Counted from the stretch's first letter, positions 12,401-26,399 are shown. The stretch: DNA of 64,000 nucleotides from Dipetalonema caudispina (GCA_013365325.1 JABVXV010000320.1:1-64000), one strand, 5' to 3'. Numbers and translations: made by a program. Notes: generated by a model not told the origin, from the sequence alone.

Positions 12401-13969
12401 TATTTGAAGGAGTGTTCCGGTGTGATGAAGAATTCCGAAGCTGGATAACATTGACCCGCTCCGGTATTGACTTCGAAACAACGGAACTGAAAATGAATGA
12501 CACAGTTAAATAATTGACATTAAATATGTTGTTAATAGTTCTAATTTTATCACATCGTAATGGTAACAAATGAAAACAAATCAGTGTGCACATTAATGTA
12601 ACTGAAACCATTTCGTTTTCAGTATTAAATATCAGTTGAAGCATAAAATGCACAACAGAAAGTATTAAAGCATTAATTTTACAAAACGATCTGTATAACA
12701 AAAGGATCATAGCTGAGACACAGTTTTTTAACCGTACCTGGTATTTCAAGTTTTATTGCAATGTTCAAACTCATAAATAAGCAGAATCTAGAATAGAATC
12801 TTTAAAATTTAGAATGGAATTGATTGCATGTAAAGTACAAGACAAAGTAATTCATTTATAAGGTTCGGACAAGGAAGCAAACAGATCAATTCAGTAGGTC
12901 TTAATGAGATGTGCACTAATTCTGACCTTTCAATACATGGTTCAAAAGCAAAGAGATGAGTAATGCAAGCAGAAACAAACGTCAATCGATTTTTGGAATA
13001 GAAATAGATCTGGTAGAACATTTTATGCAGCACTTAATCTATATGGATAAAACTGCATGATGGGAACAGATTAAAAAATCTTCCAAAGGAGGTTTACAAC
13101 ACGAATGTCAACCTTCAGCTATTTGTCGTTATATCATATATGTCTACACCTCTAACTACAGCAAACATTATTTCCTTTTTCTGAACTACAAAAATTTGTT
13201 CCTTGATTTGCAACGGTACCTTTCATTATCACTGGTATCCTTTCGAAAAGCACTCAATCTTCGCCGCAGCGAACGTCCCATTGCGTTCGTCCATGTTTTC
13301 GAACCCGATGCTGCATTTTTCGCGTCACTGTCATCCACCTCTTCACCATTCTTTTCGTCATCAAGTTCAATTTTCGTAAAACTCGCGCTCTTCCTAAAGC
13401 ATAACCTTGCAAAAATGTCCTTTTAATCCAGTCTCTCTTTTCCTTTCCTCTTTTATCTTTTATACAAAACTTCTTCCTCGAATCAATATATTGCTACTAA
13501 CTGAGACTGTCGTATAACGCGTTCCGAACATTAGAAATAAAAATTAAAGCGCAAATAAGACTATGAATAGGACACTGAAACTTCTAATTTCGGTTCCAAA
13601 AGGGATTATTATCGGCAGCTTAACTGACCTATATTAGGTAACTTTTTTCTGGTCTTACCAATCATCAAGACGATTTAATAATAATTAAAGTACCATAAAT
13701 ATATTACTTCCACAACGGACGCAACAAAATGTACCTGTCCATGATTACTTCAATGATAACTGTCCAAAACTGAAGACATCTTATCAACTTCACCAACCTT
13801 ACGATCAAATAAAGAAGAAAAAAGATCATACATTATGAGAATCCTTTTCTTCCAGTATACAAACTTTTGGTTGTCTGCTATAAATTTGTGATAATACTTT
13901 TAAAATTGTAACAAACCTCCGAAAAATTCGATGCTTCAGTTGACCCATTGATGTACGACGATGCGGCAT
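3481..13969 (-). CDS. aakg: AMP-activated protein kinase gamma subunit (four CBS repeats), 572 aa, 13 exons
   Basis: This is the nucleotide-sensing subunit of AMPK, which binds AMP/ADP/ATP and controls the kinase heterotrimer in cytoplasm and nucleus. Exons in transcript order: 13969-13917, 13393-13220, 12486-12394, 8241-8027, 7532-7433, 7171-6903, 6743-6686, 6376-6250, 5894-5814, 5037-4834, 4644-4525, 4224-4112, 3592-3481. All phases join and total 1719 nt. Start [10 protein letters not shown]. Residues 18-106 are a basic, Ser-rich extension. CBS1 is ~140-212 ([20 protein letters not shown]). An insertion follows at ~213-291. CBS2 is ~297-363 ([18 protein letters not shown]), CBS3 ~380-450 (VSGVPVV, YSRFDAI) and CBS4 ~455-515 ([17 protein letters not shown]). 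The ligand-binding Arg181, His335-Arg336 and His-Arg of CBS4 are kept; the Arg224 position of mammalian gamma1 appears to be Gly408. The exon 5 donor is GTCAGT and the exon 10 donor is GTTTAG, both weak. Intron 3 is 4.15 kb and could hold an alternative promoter. Nematodes have several gamma paralogs; which one this is remains open. Confidence 0.94.
9240..9259. repeat. Perfect 20-bp palindrome
   Basis: GGTACTCCAATTGGAGTACC equals its own reverse complement over all 20 bases. It lies in the large AMPK gamma intron. It could be a dimeric factor-binding site or a chance cruciform; no function can be assigned. Confidence 0.9.
11378..11394. repeat. (TC)n pyrimidine tract
   Basis: A short run of CT dinucleotides lies inside a longer pyrimidine-rich stretch (about 11335-11400) in intron 3 of the gamma gene. 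Confidence 0.6.
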
Positions 13970-15700
13970 AATTAATCAATTCTTATTAGTAGTTAAATTT
14001 TCGTGAACCTCTAAAAATACCACTTGAAATCCTGCAATACAAAAATAAACAATCTTGCTGATTTATTAACACCAAAATATTTTCATGAATTGCAAAGATC
14101 AAACAATAAATATGAAGTATTGATACAAGTGATCTCATGTTAGTGGGAAATACGAAACGAGTTAAAATATGATGGAGCAATACATTTCATATATTGAATG
14201 AAGTGAACCAATAATGGAAATGGTAAATAATGAAGTGGTTTGATGGTAGTTGATATCGTTAATCTCATGCAACTTTTATTCAGGATCGTGAATGACGATA
14301 TTCGGTTAACATTCAGCCATCAAATGGTATTAAAACTATGGCAAATTCCTAATTGTACAGCATAATTAGGAAAATTTGACGGGAACAGAGAGAGGGAAAG
14401 AGAGAGGAGAAAAAGAAAAAAGGATATATGTATAATACATGCATTTATGGAAATGTGGGTGTATATGTGTTTGTATAATTCAGCAGTTAAAAAATAAACT
14501 GAGTGAGAAAGTAAATCTAATTATGGATAAGTCATTCTTATTATCCCCTTCTTTTTTTTTTACCATCTAATTCAAAAATAAAAACTTGATCCGTTTTTTG
14601 CCTACTCTATTCAAAATTTGCAATCTTTTAATTGATTTAAAATAAAATGAAAAGAAAATGATTTTATCTTCCCTTTCTTTCTCTCTCTCTTCTTTCTTTT
14701 CCCCCATTGATACTACAATAACATATTAATGTTGAAACAGCTACAAAACTAAATTGATTATATAAGGATCAGTTTAGGTTGTCGTACCAGGAAAACAAAT
14801 GACACTAAATATTTCTGTCAATCCTTATTTCTTTTTACCTTTTCGTGAGTTCTTTTTTCTTTTGCTTAAATTTTTTTTTTCTTGACTACTTTATTTTAAA
14901 GTATCGTTTCATAGTTCTGTTATAAGAGGGATAAATACCTTGGAAAATCTGATGTGATATAATGAGAACCGAATAGAGCGAATAACCTTCCAGTAAGGGT
15001 AAGTGCATCATCAACCTATTAGGATTTCCATGAAAATTAGTCTAGGTTACATCGGATCATAGGGACTTACGTATCGCTCAATATCGTTTCGCCTTTCACT
15101 TCTACCTTTCTCTGTCTCTCTTTCTCTCTCTCTCTCTTCGTCTCTTCAGAGTACCTTTAAATAGCCAAGAGTTTTCGATTGTTTGATTCCGGTTGATAAC
15201 CATACACGATCACAATACCATCGATAATCTTCAATAAATCCATAATGTGACTGCAATGTCTTTTGTTTTGACTTAACCTGATATTCTTTCGCAAAAAAAA
15301 TGACCTTGAAAATTGAATATATAAAAAAGTGAATGGACATTACTATCGAATTATTCGCAAAGATATACAAGACAACTTTTTCAATAGCAATGCTAATAAG
15401 TTTGGAAACAATCATCAGTCATTTAAAGTTCTATTGGGAAGATGATTCATTAATTAATTAGTAATTAGCAATAACAAGAAATATTATAAAGATAAACGAT
15501 ATCTTTAAATTAAATGAAATTATAAATAATAACAGTATCATGGATAGGATTAACATTTATTATGACTATTTTAAAAATGTAAATTACATTACGTTTTTCT
15601 CATTACTACTAACTAAAATACCATGACACACGTGGTACAAATTATTATTTTATAGGTAATTCCACTTATATCTCATTTCATATAATATACAAAATCAATG
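13970..15700. other. Region upstream of the AMPK gamma start codon
   Basis: Reading the minus strand into the gene, acceptor-like sites (TATTGCAG near 14035 and TATTTTTAG near 14010) lie just 5' of the start codon. They may serve spliced-leader trans-splicing or a 5' UTR exon. Further upstream are CT-rich tracts at ~14680-14705 and ~15105-15145. An 89-codon minus-strand frame at 15415-15146 has no recognised domain and is not called as a gene. Confidence 0.45.
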
Positions 15701-15722
15701 TTATAAAGTGAAAATCATACAG

Positions 15723-15751
15723 GTAAAAAAAAAAAAAAAAAAAAAAAAAAA
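15723..15751. repeat. Poly(A) homopolymer
   Basis: This is an uninterrupted A run of nearly 30 bases, followed about 90 bases later by another A run. Confidence 0.9.
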
Positions 15752-15837
15752 CCAATTTCAACATATAAATAGAAAATTTCATTTATTTATAATTATTACA
15801 GGTATAAAAAGATCAAATAATTCCTAATTAAAAGCGT

Positions 15838-15877
15838 AAAAAAAAAAAAAAGAAAGAAAGAAAGAAAGAAAGAAAAA
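15838..15877. repeat. A-run followed by (GAAA)n microsatellite
   Basis: About a dozen A bases are followed by six GAAA units. It is a simple repeat with no coding content. Confidence 0.9.
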
Positions 15878-15900
15878 TCAGATTAATCATTACATTATTT

Positions 15901-16215
15901 TTAACATCTTTGTATCACAATTTCAAAAAGTTAAGTTACTTTCAAATTGAACATGAACCTATTGTTGTTAAAACTTTACGCAACATATACGTAAACATAC
16001 GTAAAGGTATTTTATACGTAGGTATACGTGTGTAAATATAGAAATAAAGAATATTTTAGAGGATTATTTAACATTTTTATATCTCAATTTCAAAAAGTTA
16101 AGTTACTTTCAAATTGAACATGAACCTATTGTTGTTAAAACTTTACGCAACATATTTACTACATACGTAAACATACGTAAAGGTATTTTATACGTAAGTA
16201 TACGTGTGTAAATAT
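15901..16215. repeat. Direct tandem duplication, two ~140-150 bp copies
   Basis: Copy 1 is at 15901-16040 and copy 2 at about 16068-16215. They share long identical blocks, for example from TCAATTTCAAAAAG-type sequence through TTACGCAACATAT and the TACGTA-rich end. Copy 2 carries an insertion (TTACTA) and a few substitutions. Period is about 167 bp. Both copies contain several TACGTA/ACGTGT words. Confidence 0.9.
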
Positions 16216-19200
16216 CGAAGAGGAAATGTAAAAGAAGAAGGAGAAGAAGAATTCATTCGTGGAATGATCATTGTCGATTTGAGTGAAAAAAAAAAAAAAA
16301 TTGTTATCCATCGATGATATTATCTTTTCTCTAACCTTTCTATTCCCATCTTTTATTCTAATACTCTTTTCTTTTTTCTCATCAATCTTAGCCATTGATA
16401 TCATTCATTTTATTCGTTGCATTTTTTTTTTTCTTTTTTTCTTTTTTTTCAATATCATATCATATTTATCAATAAATTCCTTTTTTTTTTTTTTTTTTAT
16501 ATTATCTTACTATTTCCTTTTTTTTTTTTTTTTTTTGAACTATTTTTCATGTATTAAATTATCATTTAAAAAAAAAAAAAGAAATCATTTCTTTTCTTAA
16601 TTACAATCATATCTTAAAATTTTTATTTGATAAATGTTTTAAAGAAATTGGCTTATTTTTTATTAATCATTCTTTCATTTATTTTCCTCTCTTCTTTTCA
16701 TCTTTTTTTTTTTTACCTAAAATTTAATTTACCATTTCTCTTTAAGATGAAGAAAATTTTTATGATCATATTATCATTTTTCACTAGTAAAATTAAACTT
16801 TTTGAGAAAGATTTCCTTTTTAGTTATTTGAAAAATTTAATCAAAAAATGAAGGAAAAGACATACCACAAAATCAAAGAATATAAATGAGGGAGGAAGGA
16901 AAAATAATGATTTGAAATAAAGTAAAGGAAGTAGGAGGAGAAGGAAAAAAGGAATGAAATAGAAAATAAATCAACCAATGAAAATTCTCTAAAGTTTAGC
17001 AATAAGAGCAAATGATTAGTGTTGGAAAGTGCTATTTGAGAGGAAAAAAAAAAAAAAAAATGAAATACATCAATATTTTCATGAATTTTTTTTTTTTTTT
17101 TTTCTTTATAGTATATGTTATACATTCATCGATAAAATATTATTTATTTATTTTTTCTTATTCTTTTCAGTTTAATTTTTATAATTTCTTATAATTTTTC
17201 ATTGCAATGAAATGAAGTTAAAGAAAAATAATTGATAATTATGAATTGTTGAATTATTTTATTTCATAAACAAACAAATACTAACCACATATGTATGGGA
17301 AATTTTCTTTTTTTTTTTTTTTTGAATTTTAATTTTAAAGATTAAGTATGAGAAAATGATAATGAGTTAAGTTAAAAAAATATGAGAGGAAAAAAAAAAA
17401 AGTTAAATCATTCTATATAATTATCATAATTTTCTTTTATTTTTGTTTTTTTCTTCTTGACATCATAAATGATAAATAGTTGATGAGAAATGGAAAATTA
17501 GAGAAAAGAAAAAAAAATAGAAATAACATCAGAAATCATTACTCTGTTAGCTTCTTCATTTGCTTACATCATCAAATTGAGGTATTTTTGAAAGATAAAA
17601 AATTGATATGTAAAAAAATGTATCGAAATATTTCATTGATAATATTAGATATTTTTAAAATTGTGCATTATTTGCGAATTTCATGTGCAAATTGAATTTT
17701 AAATTATAAAGTTAAATTTAACTAAAGCATGTTTGAAAATAAGCATTGGTGAAAAAAAAAAAAAAAAAGAGAGGTGTGGAAAAATGTGATAGATATTTTT
17801 TAAAAATTCCACTTCGTGAATTTCTCATTTTAATTTCTTTTCTCTTCCTTTTTTTTTTTTTTTTTTTTGAACATAAAACAGTTGTTTAGTTTAACTTTTC
17901 ATTTTTCATTAGCAAAAGTATTTGCAAGAAAAATTAGAAAAGCATTCAATTATATGGAATAATCAATCAGTGAAAAGATTTCAAATCTTTCGAATATTTT
18001 TTAACTTCTTTTTATCTCTCCAAATATACAGAGCAAATTTTGAAGATGGAAGAAGAAATTAAAATGTTGTGAATAATTTTTTAAAATAAACACAATAGTT
18101 CAAATTTGATAATACAGTGATTTTTAATTCATAGCTTATTTTATGATCACGAAAAATAAAAAAAAAAAAAAAAAATAGATGTTTAATAACATTTATATCA
18201 TTAATATAATTCACTAATAGTTTCAACAATACGAATCTTTTTTTTTTCTTTTTTATTTGTAATTTTAAATTTTAAATACGAGTGAATTCTATCATAAAAG
18301 GGAATACCTATTAATTAATTTAATTTTTTACTCAACACAATAAAAAATAATTTTGTGCAGTATGATTATTAAATTATTTCAAATAGCCTAAAATTAAGGG
18401 AAGGGGGAAAAAAAAAGAAAATTTCTGATCACAAAATGATGAAAAAAGTATTTTTTTGAGATAAATTTGTTCGTGTTGACTTGATGACATATCACAAATA
18501 CTTACAAAATGAAGAAAAAAAAAAAAAAAAAGGCAAAACATTTATTTTTTTCGAAACTTTTCGAATACGAAACAAATGGAAACAAAAATTTAAAGTTAAA
18601 AACCTAAATTTTTCTTTCTCTTTCATCCATCAAAGTATAACAAATTATAATCATTCGTGTGTGCAAAATTAGCTAATAAATGATAAAAATTTTGTCGATC
18701 GATAGAGAAAGAGAGAGAAAGAAAAAGAGGAGGAAAAAAGAGATTTTTTTTTTTTTTTTTTGATAAGTGCTACAATTCCTATTAAATAAATAAACAAAAT
18801 TTGAATTTTATGTCATTTAAAAAAATGAATAATATCAAATTAACTATATTCATTTAATATATGTGAAACAATCATACCACCAGAGAAGAGTACTGTAATG
18901 TATTGTATAGTAATTGATAACCAATAATGTATAGTAATTAAAATCGTTAGAATTGATATCTAATAATCATATAGTAATTGAAACAGTATGAAAAGTTAAA
19001 TGCATGAATTTATGGAAAAAATATAATTATTATCATATATTATCATTGTGAAATTTAAATAACTTCTAATACTATAAGGAATAATTTAGTTATTAAATGA
19101 TATCAAAATATTCATCATACCTTTTTGCGTATAATATTTAATATTAATGAAATGAATGATTTCATTTCTAACATCTTACTAAAATAGATAAACTTGTGAA

Positions 19201-19394
19201 AAAAAAACATTATATGATATACTATTTTACTATCAAAATAAAGCTTTAAAATGAGAAATGAAATTAAATTGTATCAAAATAAAAATATTTCATTTAGGAC
19301 AACAATAGAACAACAAATGCAATAAATACATCATATTGCAGAAACAAATATTACTCTGCAAGACATGAATCATTCTGTTTTTTGCAGGATTATA
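16216..19394. other. Gene-poor homopolymer-rich spacer
   Basis: A dense succession of A-runs and T-runs of 10-20 bases lies in very AT-rich DNA. The open frames here are poly-Phe/Lys/Ile artefacts of homopolymers. I see no supported gene, RNA or element. Confidence 0.7.
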
Positions 19395-19464
19395 CATCAT
19401 CATAATCATCATCATCATCATCATAATCATCATCATCATCATTATCATCATCATTATCATCATT

Positions 19465-19554
<90 letters not shown>

Positions 19555-19558
19555 GTCA
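19395..19558. repeat. (ATC)n / (GAT)n microsatellite, ~160 bp
   Basis: About 54 near-perfect CAT/ATC units are broken by a few ATA or ATT variants in the left half and one GTC near the right end. The right ~100 bp is pure. Open frames reading poly-His, poly-Asp or poly-Met across it are artefacts. Confidence 0.97.
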
Positions 19559-19828
19559 TATTGCACAATCTTTTGCAATAAAAACAAAAAAGAACTTATG
19601 AAAAAAGAGTAAAATATAGGATAGGAGAAATGAGTATAACATCATAAGGTAAAATATTGTGGAAGTTGAGAATGATGTGATATGTAGTTAACGAAACAAT
19701 CGATAATGAAATGAAATGAAATAAAATGAAATGGAACTGAGGTATGAATAGAGAAAGAGAAGAAGTGTCTATTGATGTTTGAATAAACATTTAATCTATT
19801 TTTATAAATGAATTATTTTTTGGTTATT

Positions 19829-19864
19829 TGCTGCTGCTGGTGCTGTTGTTGTTGTTGTTGTTGT
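19829..19864. repeat. (TGC/TGT)n trinucleotide repeat
   Basis: TGCTGCTGCTGG is followed by seven or so TTG units. It is a simple repeat without an associated frame. Confidence 0.9.
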
Positions 19865-22800
19865 ACAATGAACTTAAGAAGGATGACTTGCATTTGCTGT
19901 GTTTGTGTTTTAATTTTGTTTAAAAAAAAGAAAAAAATAGTTTTCGGAAATAAAATACGAAATTTTTTTTAACTCTTTATAATAAATTTTAAGCATTTCA
20001 TATAAAGTTTCAGTAAATAATCTTAAAAAAAAAAAAAAAAAAGAAAATTGTTATGACATAATCGAAAAACAAATTTCTTTTGTATACGAATGGTAAATTG
20101 TTTTATTTATACATTTTACATTGTTAACTTGAATAGTAATATGGCGCAAAGAGGACATAGCCGCTTATATAAATATTTAAATAAAGGAAGTGAAAGTTAG
20201 TTAAGCCAAGGAAATAAGCCAGAAGCAAACGAGAGGAATAACAGTTAGCTGGTATAGGTACAATCTTAAAAAGAGTTAGCAAAGAAGTTAAAGTGCTAAT
20301 TGTTGTCATATCACTAATGGTAGCGACAGGATCTATACTATTAGAAGCAGTGGGTTAGGTCGTTTAAATGATAGCTGAGAAGTTTTGTAACGAAATGACA
20401 GAATTCCAATTTGTTCTTCAGGTAAAAATGATCGAATATGTAGCAGTATTGAGGAATTTCAACGATAGGATCAACCCAAATTGAGTACGATAAGAGTTAG
20501 ACATTTGACAATTAATAAAGTTTAGATGTTGATCTTTCCTGAAAGTTGTAAAAGAGCTAACAGTTGAGTAATATCAAACATATTCATTCCTGAATGTTTA
20601 TCAGAAAAAATGATTGTTGAAAAAATTCAATTCGTGAGGATTTTTTACTCGAGTTGAAAATATCCATCCATATGAACCCAAATATTTTTGATCAGCAAGA
20701 ATGGTACGACGAGTTGAAAAGATTAAAGGATGATACTTTTATCATCAAAACAAATCATTTAATCCAAAAGTATAGTGTAACGATATTTATAATAATATTT
20801 AGAGATATAATATAGTGATAAGTACAGTAAAGCTTTACTATATGATAAAATGTGATATTCTATACACAGTATGATCAATACATTATCATTATTTTTTACC
20901 ATGATCATAATATTGCTCCACTTTTTATAAGGTATCGTAGTATAAAATAAATAACAAATAATGCATCACAAAAACGAGAAATTTTGGTGCAAATTTAAAA
21001 AAGTTAACAACTGCGCTGTTTTATGATACCAAAATTTGGCTTCAATAAAATATGAACTAGAAATTGTCACCATAAAATGATCAAAAAAGGACGAAAAAGC
21101 GAATGAAATAAAACGGAAAAATCATATTAGTACATAAATTATTTATTTTGCAGTGACAGTTTGCCCTTGCAAAATATAATTTGTCATACTTCAAAATATG
21201 AATCATTCAAATTCATCCTTGTCTTTCTGATACTTTATTTATTTATATTCCTGTTTTAATAGACTATTCGAATTTGTTGCGAAAAAATTTTAGAAGGATC
21301 AAGAAGATTTGCTTACTGCATCAATGAATCATGCCAAAAAAAAAAAAAAAAAAATTCATTTGGAATAAGGAATAATTATCAAAATGTATTTCAAAAGAAA
21401 AGTATATTGTGATAGAGGTCAATTATTTTTGTTTTTTTTTTTTTTTTTTACTTTTTCTTTTTTTAAAAAATTATTTTTGTAAAATAATTATTCTCAAAAA
21501 AAAAAAAGAAAAGACATTGAAATCATTTGCAATTTATGAGGTCTTTTCCCTTCATTTTTTCATAAGATAAATAAATTAATGATGAAAAACCATATATGTG
21601 GATGGAAAAATTGATTTCACGAAATTTGCAACATTCAAATGGTCTATTAAAATTGGAATATAAATAACTAAAATATTGAAAATGTATGGATAAATTTGAA
21701 TAATTCATTTTCTGAAGTGTAATAAATTACATTTTACAAAGGTAAACTGTCTGTCTCTTCAAATACATAGTTTGTGTACCAATATGATTTTTCCTTTTTT
21801 TTTATTTCAGGTTTATAACACAAATTTACTTGTTCAGAAATTTCTGCATTGATTATTTGCTGTAAGATAAAAAATCTGAGAAATAAAAGTTTAGAATAAG
21901 TTGTATTTTAAGTAATATTTCCTTAACAAAAATTGATTCAACAAAGAATTTTCATTTGAGATTGCAACATATTTTTGTATAAAATAATTCAAATCATTTT
22001 ATTCAGATAATAATGCATTGTTCCATTACCTGAATGCAAATTCGTTGTAAATTGACAAAATTAATAATCTTGTTAGGTAAATTTCACTATCCACAATTAA
22101 ATTTAACCATACCTAACATTAACATTCTGTTAATGTAAAATAGTTGAACTGCTTCAATTTGCAAATTTTCGGCAATGTAGTTTACCACAAAATATTTGGT
22201 GCAAAAAGGATACTTGGTGATTTGATCACCAGATCAGCAGGTTAACTTTTTGTTTGAACTTTTCAGTCATTATATAGAGCTAAACAAAAGAAGAAAATGT
22301 ATACGATAATATTTGATATCTTATGCGATAATTTTCTTATGCCACTAATTAAGGTGATTTTTTTTTTTTTGCACTATTAATTGGTGCAATTTTTGAGAGG
22401 TCTATGAGAATATGATAAATTTGTTATTTTATTAATCTTTAATCAAATTATTTAACGATATTCAACGTAACTTATTTAGCATAAAAGTTAACTTTTTATT
22501 CATTAAATGTAATTTACATCGTTTATCTTTTCATTCATTCCACTTTTTTTTTTTTTTTACCACATTCGTCTCAAAAAAATTTTCCATCGATTTTCAATGA
22601 TCATTGCAATGATAATAATCACTAAAATGATTGTTAACAATTCATCATGTTCAAAGCGTTTTCAGTGAATTTGATTATAATACTTCGTCAAAATATTTGT
22701 AATTATTGATGATCGTTTAGTTTAATGCTCTGGGATGTTTGCATAAATATTAATTTTTAGCAATGTATCAAAATGTAAAAGTGATCAGCATGAAGAGATT

Positions 22801-25800
22801 AAGTAATAAATAATCATAAAAATAATATTAACAATGATAATAATTGCTTTTCAAAATAATGTTAGAGAAAATTTTCTCTTTTTTTTTATTGTCTTGCTAA
22901 ACTCTATGCAATCTGAAATCATGCAGCATTTCTTTTTGGTTTTATCGTATAGCAATTTGGTTGAACAACAAGCATTTTTTCATATCAATTGTTGTTTATC
23001 AATTATACAACAGATAAATAATGGTAAGTTATTAGAAGTCATTTTTTGTTTAACTTTTTTTAACTGATAATTGATAAAAAGCTATTTCAAAGTGTAAAGA
23101 TAATCGCAATTAATTTTTTGAAAATTTTATTCACATTAAAAGTTGATGATACTGCTAGCATAAGTTGCAAGAAATGTTGAAATGTTTTAAATAAACAGAA
23201 ACTTTGCTCTTTTTTACAGGCTATTATTAAAAAATAGAGAGAATTAAAAAATTTCATTTGGGATGCAATTGATTTATGAATAAAGTTGAAATCAAAAGAG
23301 TAAACAGAAAGAATTGATTTTTTAATATAGTCGAATTTCTTCCACACTTAAGAAATTAAATGTAATAAATCTAAACAGTTTTGAAATGTAGTTTTGATTC
23401 ATAAAGTAATCGATGAAAGATAATTTAAGCGATACAAACCGTTTCAGAAATTCAACTAAATCTCTCTATGTATAATTTATTTATAACTCTAATATCAAGA
23501 CTAGAAATGAATTCAGAATTTCTCCGCACTATTTTATGATCTGGGAAGGTCATCAGAAAAGGTCACCACGGTAAAAAATCATTTCAATATATCATATGTA
23601 AAAAAAAAATCTTTCCGCAATCAATGGTATCATTCAAACTTTCAGGTATCATCCAAACGGTCATTCTCGTAAATGAACATTGAATTGTAATAAATTCATA
23701 CAAACATTTTGCATTTCAATTTTTCGATAAATTTTAACAAATGATTTGCATATGAGAACTTTCAATGATTTCGTTTATTGATATTGATGAATCAGTTGAA
23801 TGATATTACTGATCAAATATTTCCTTTTGGTTATTGTATTACAAATATTCGACAAATACATTATTCAAAATAATATGCATTTGAATGATTTTATTCACTT
23901 TTAAAAATTTCAAAAGTATAATTTTATTTCAATGTTACAAAAGATTCATTAAAATGTATTTCCAGTAATAATTTCGATCAAACTTACTTTTATTTTCATT
24001 TACTTACCAACAAAAATTTTTTACCATCGTACATTGAAACATTTTGCTTCCAAAATTTGCGGAAGTAAGATTCTATTCATTTTTGGAAATTGTAAAATTC
24101 ATAAATATTAGACATAAATATTAAAGATAAGCATTGAAGCATGTTGCAAAAAGTGATGTAAATTAAAGGATAAAAAAGGACATAAAATATGGAAATTTCT
24201 AGGCATTAATTAATCTTTTAACAACAAGCAATTTAATCTTTAATCCAATACTATAGCTTGGAAATTTTTCAACTCACATTAATTTTGATAAAATGTTAGC
24301 AAAGAGCAAAATTTCCTGTTTTTTTTCTTTAGCCTCGGATTATAAAAAATCAATTTTTAATTATATTACAAAAAATTCAAGGATAAAATTATTTTAGAAT
24401 TTACAAAAAAAACATTATGTCATTTAAAAAAAAAATTATTTTATATAATGAAATTTCCTTTTTTCAATTTCTGTTTTTTTTTTTTTAAATCAATCAAATA
24501 TAATTGTTAAAATATTAGATAGATCAGTAATAATCGTCAAAGATCTTGTTTTGTACCACAATAAATTATACAAAAGAATTCAAATCATACTGTAATAATA
24601 ATAGTAATAAATATATTTACTTTTTATACTTCCATTTTATTCTTTACGATCTTACTTTGTTTCATTTTTTTTTTTTTTTTCCCTTTTTTGAATTGGGAAA
24701 GTTGGCATATTGAAGGATATTTTACGAATTTTTCCCAGTAGAAATTTGAAAAATGGATGTTATATTGATTATGTAATATCGTTTTGCATTGATATTTAAG
24801 AGTTTTTTTTTTCTTTTTTTTTCTTTTTTTCTTCATCGATCATCTTCTTGTTCTACTGATATCATTTTTATCGTTTATTTTTTGCCATTCAAATCAACGA
24901 AAATTGAAATGAATAATTGAGGAATGATTGAAGAGCGAAAAATAAAATTAATATATGATGAATAAAAAGAAAATAATTTATGAATATTTCCAAGTTATTT
25001 ATTTTTAAAAATAACCTTTTTATTCTTGTTAAAAAAGAAAAATTGTCAAGAAATATTTTGAAAATGGGGACATAATATTTTTTTTTTTTTTAACATAAAC
25101 ATTTAAATGAAATTTTAACTAAAAATGCTTTTAAACCATTTGAAAGATGGAAATAAAATGTGCAAAGAAATCTATGAGAAATTTAGCGTTTTTTCTCTAA
25201 AAATAAATAAATCCTTTTTTCATTACCAATTATCACATGGCGTTTTTTTTTTTTTTGTATGTTTTCAGTAATTAAATGAAAAAAAAAAGAAGAAATTACT
25301 TCTTATTTCTTTTAAATTATTAAATATGTATAATATAATTTCTGATGTAGTATTATTTTGCAATTATAATGATTTTGTAAGATTAAACGAAAATTATTTA
25401 TGATAAAAATGGTTTGATGAAAGTTTACAATTTTATTAAAATCCAATTTATTACTGGAATTATACTGAAAGTATCTAATGCAATAGATTATAAAAATTTG
25501 TTAAATTAAGAGAAAACTATGATCAAGAATATATTACAAGAACTATTGTCACGAATACTGTAAAAATCAATTTCAACGATGTTTAAAATTTAAAAATTTA
25601 ACACTCTTCTGCATATAGCAAACAAAAATTACACTTACTTATTTAGTGATAAAAAATAAATGATGAAATTGTCTATAAAAATCTTTTATCATTGATTTTA
25701 TCATTTAGAACAATGCTTCTGATTTATTCACTTTTCTTTTTTGATATTTTTTTCAGTTAATTGATTGAAATTATAAATAAATAAATGTTAATGTATAAAA

Positions 25801-26367
25801 AAAAAAAAAAAAAAAAGAAATGACTGACTGAAAAGAGTTCATAAATAATCATAAAATATAAAATAATTATTTGTATTTTATGCATGAATGTTTTTTAGCT
25901 TAATATCATCCCATTCTATTTCTCATTTTTCTCTTTTTACTCCAAAAAATTTATACTAACGTATTAATTATTCAACAAGTGAGATGATAAATTAGCTATG
26001 CAACTATATACATTCTATTGCACATTTTAATGTTACCATATACTATCATTATTATCAATCATTGATTAATTTTGATCGAACTATCGCGAAAAATTTAATT
26101 ATTAGAATCGATAACATTTTCACAACGATTTTTCATCCAATTAATTAGTAATAATTAAAAAAAAAAATTATTAAGAAATTGTGCTTCTTTCTTTTTTTTT
26201 TTTTTTTTTTTTTTTTTGGATACTCATGCATATACATATAATTAATTGATTTCTTTTGTCATAAATTTTTTTTAAACTCAAATTACTAATTAATTTGAAA
26301 AATTTAATAAGAACCGATGAATTAGTCTTTTTGTTTTTTAACAACTGCCATCAAATTACACTCTTTT

Positions 26368-26399
<32 letters not shown>

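Noticed and set aside
13196..13426. Plus-strand 76-codon frame
   Set aside because: It is the antisense of AMPK gamma exon 2, whose minus-strand frame joins neighbours in phase.
15146..15415. 89-codon minus-strand frame upstream of AMPK gamma
   Set aside because: No domain, no coding-like composition and no splice partner in phase that I could establish.
16283..17194. Several Phe/Lys-rich frames
   Set aside because: They arise from T and A homopolymers.
19290..19601. Frames encoding poly-Met, poly-His and poly-Asp
   Set aside because: They are translations of the (ATC)n microsatellite in different frames, not proteins.
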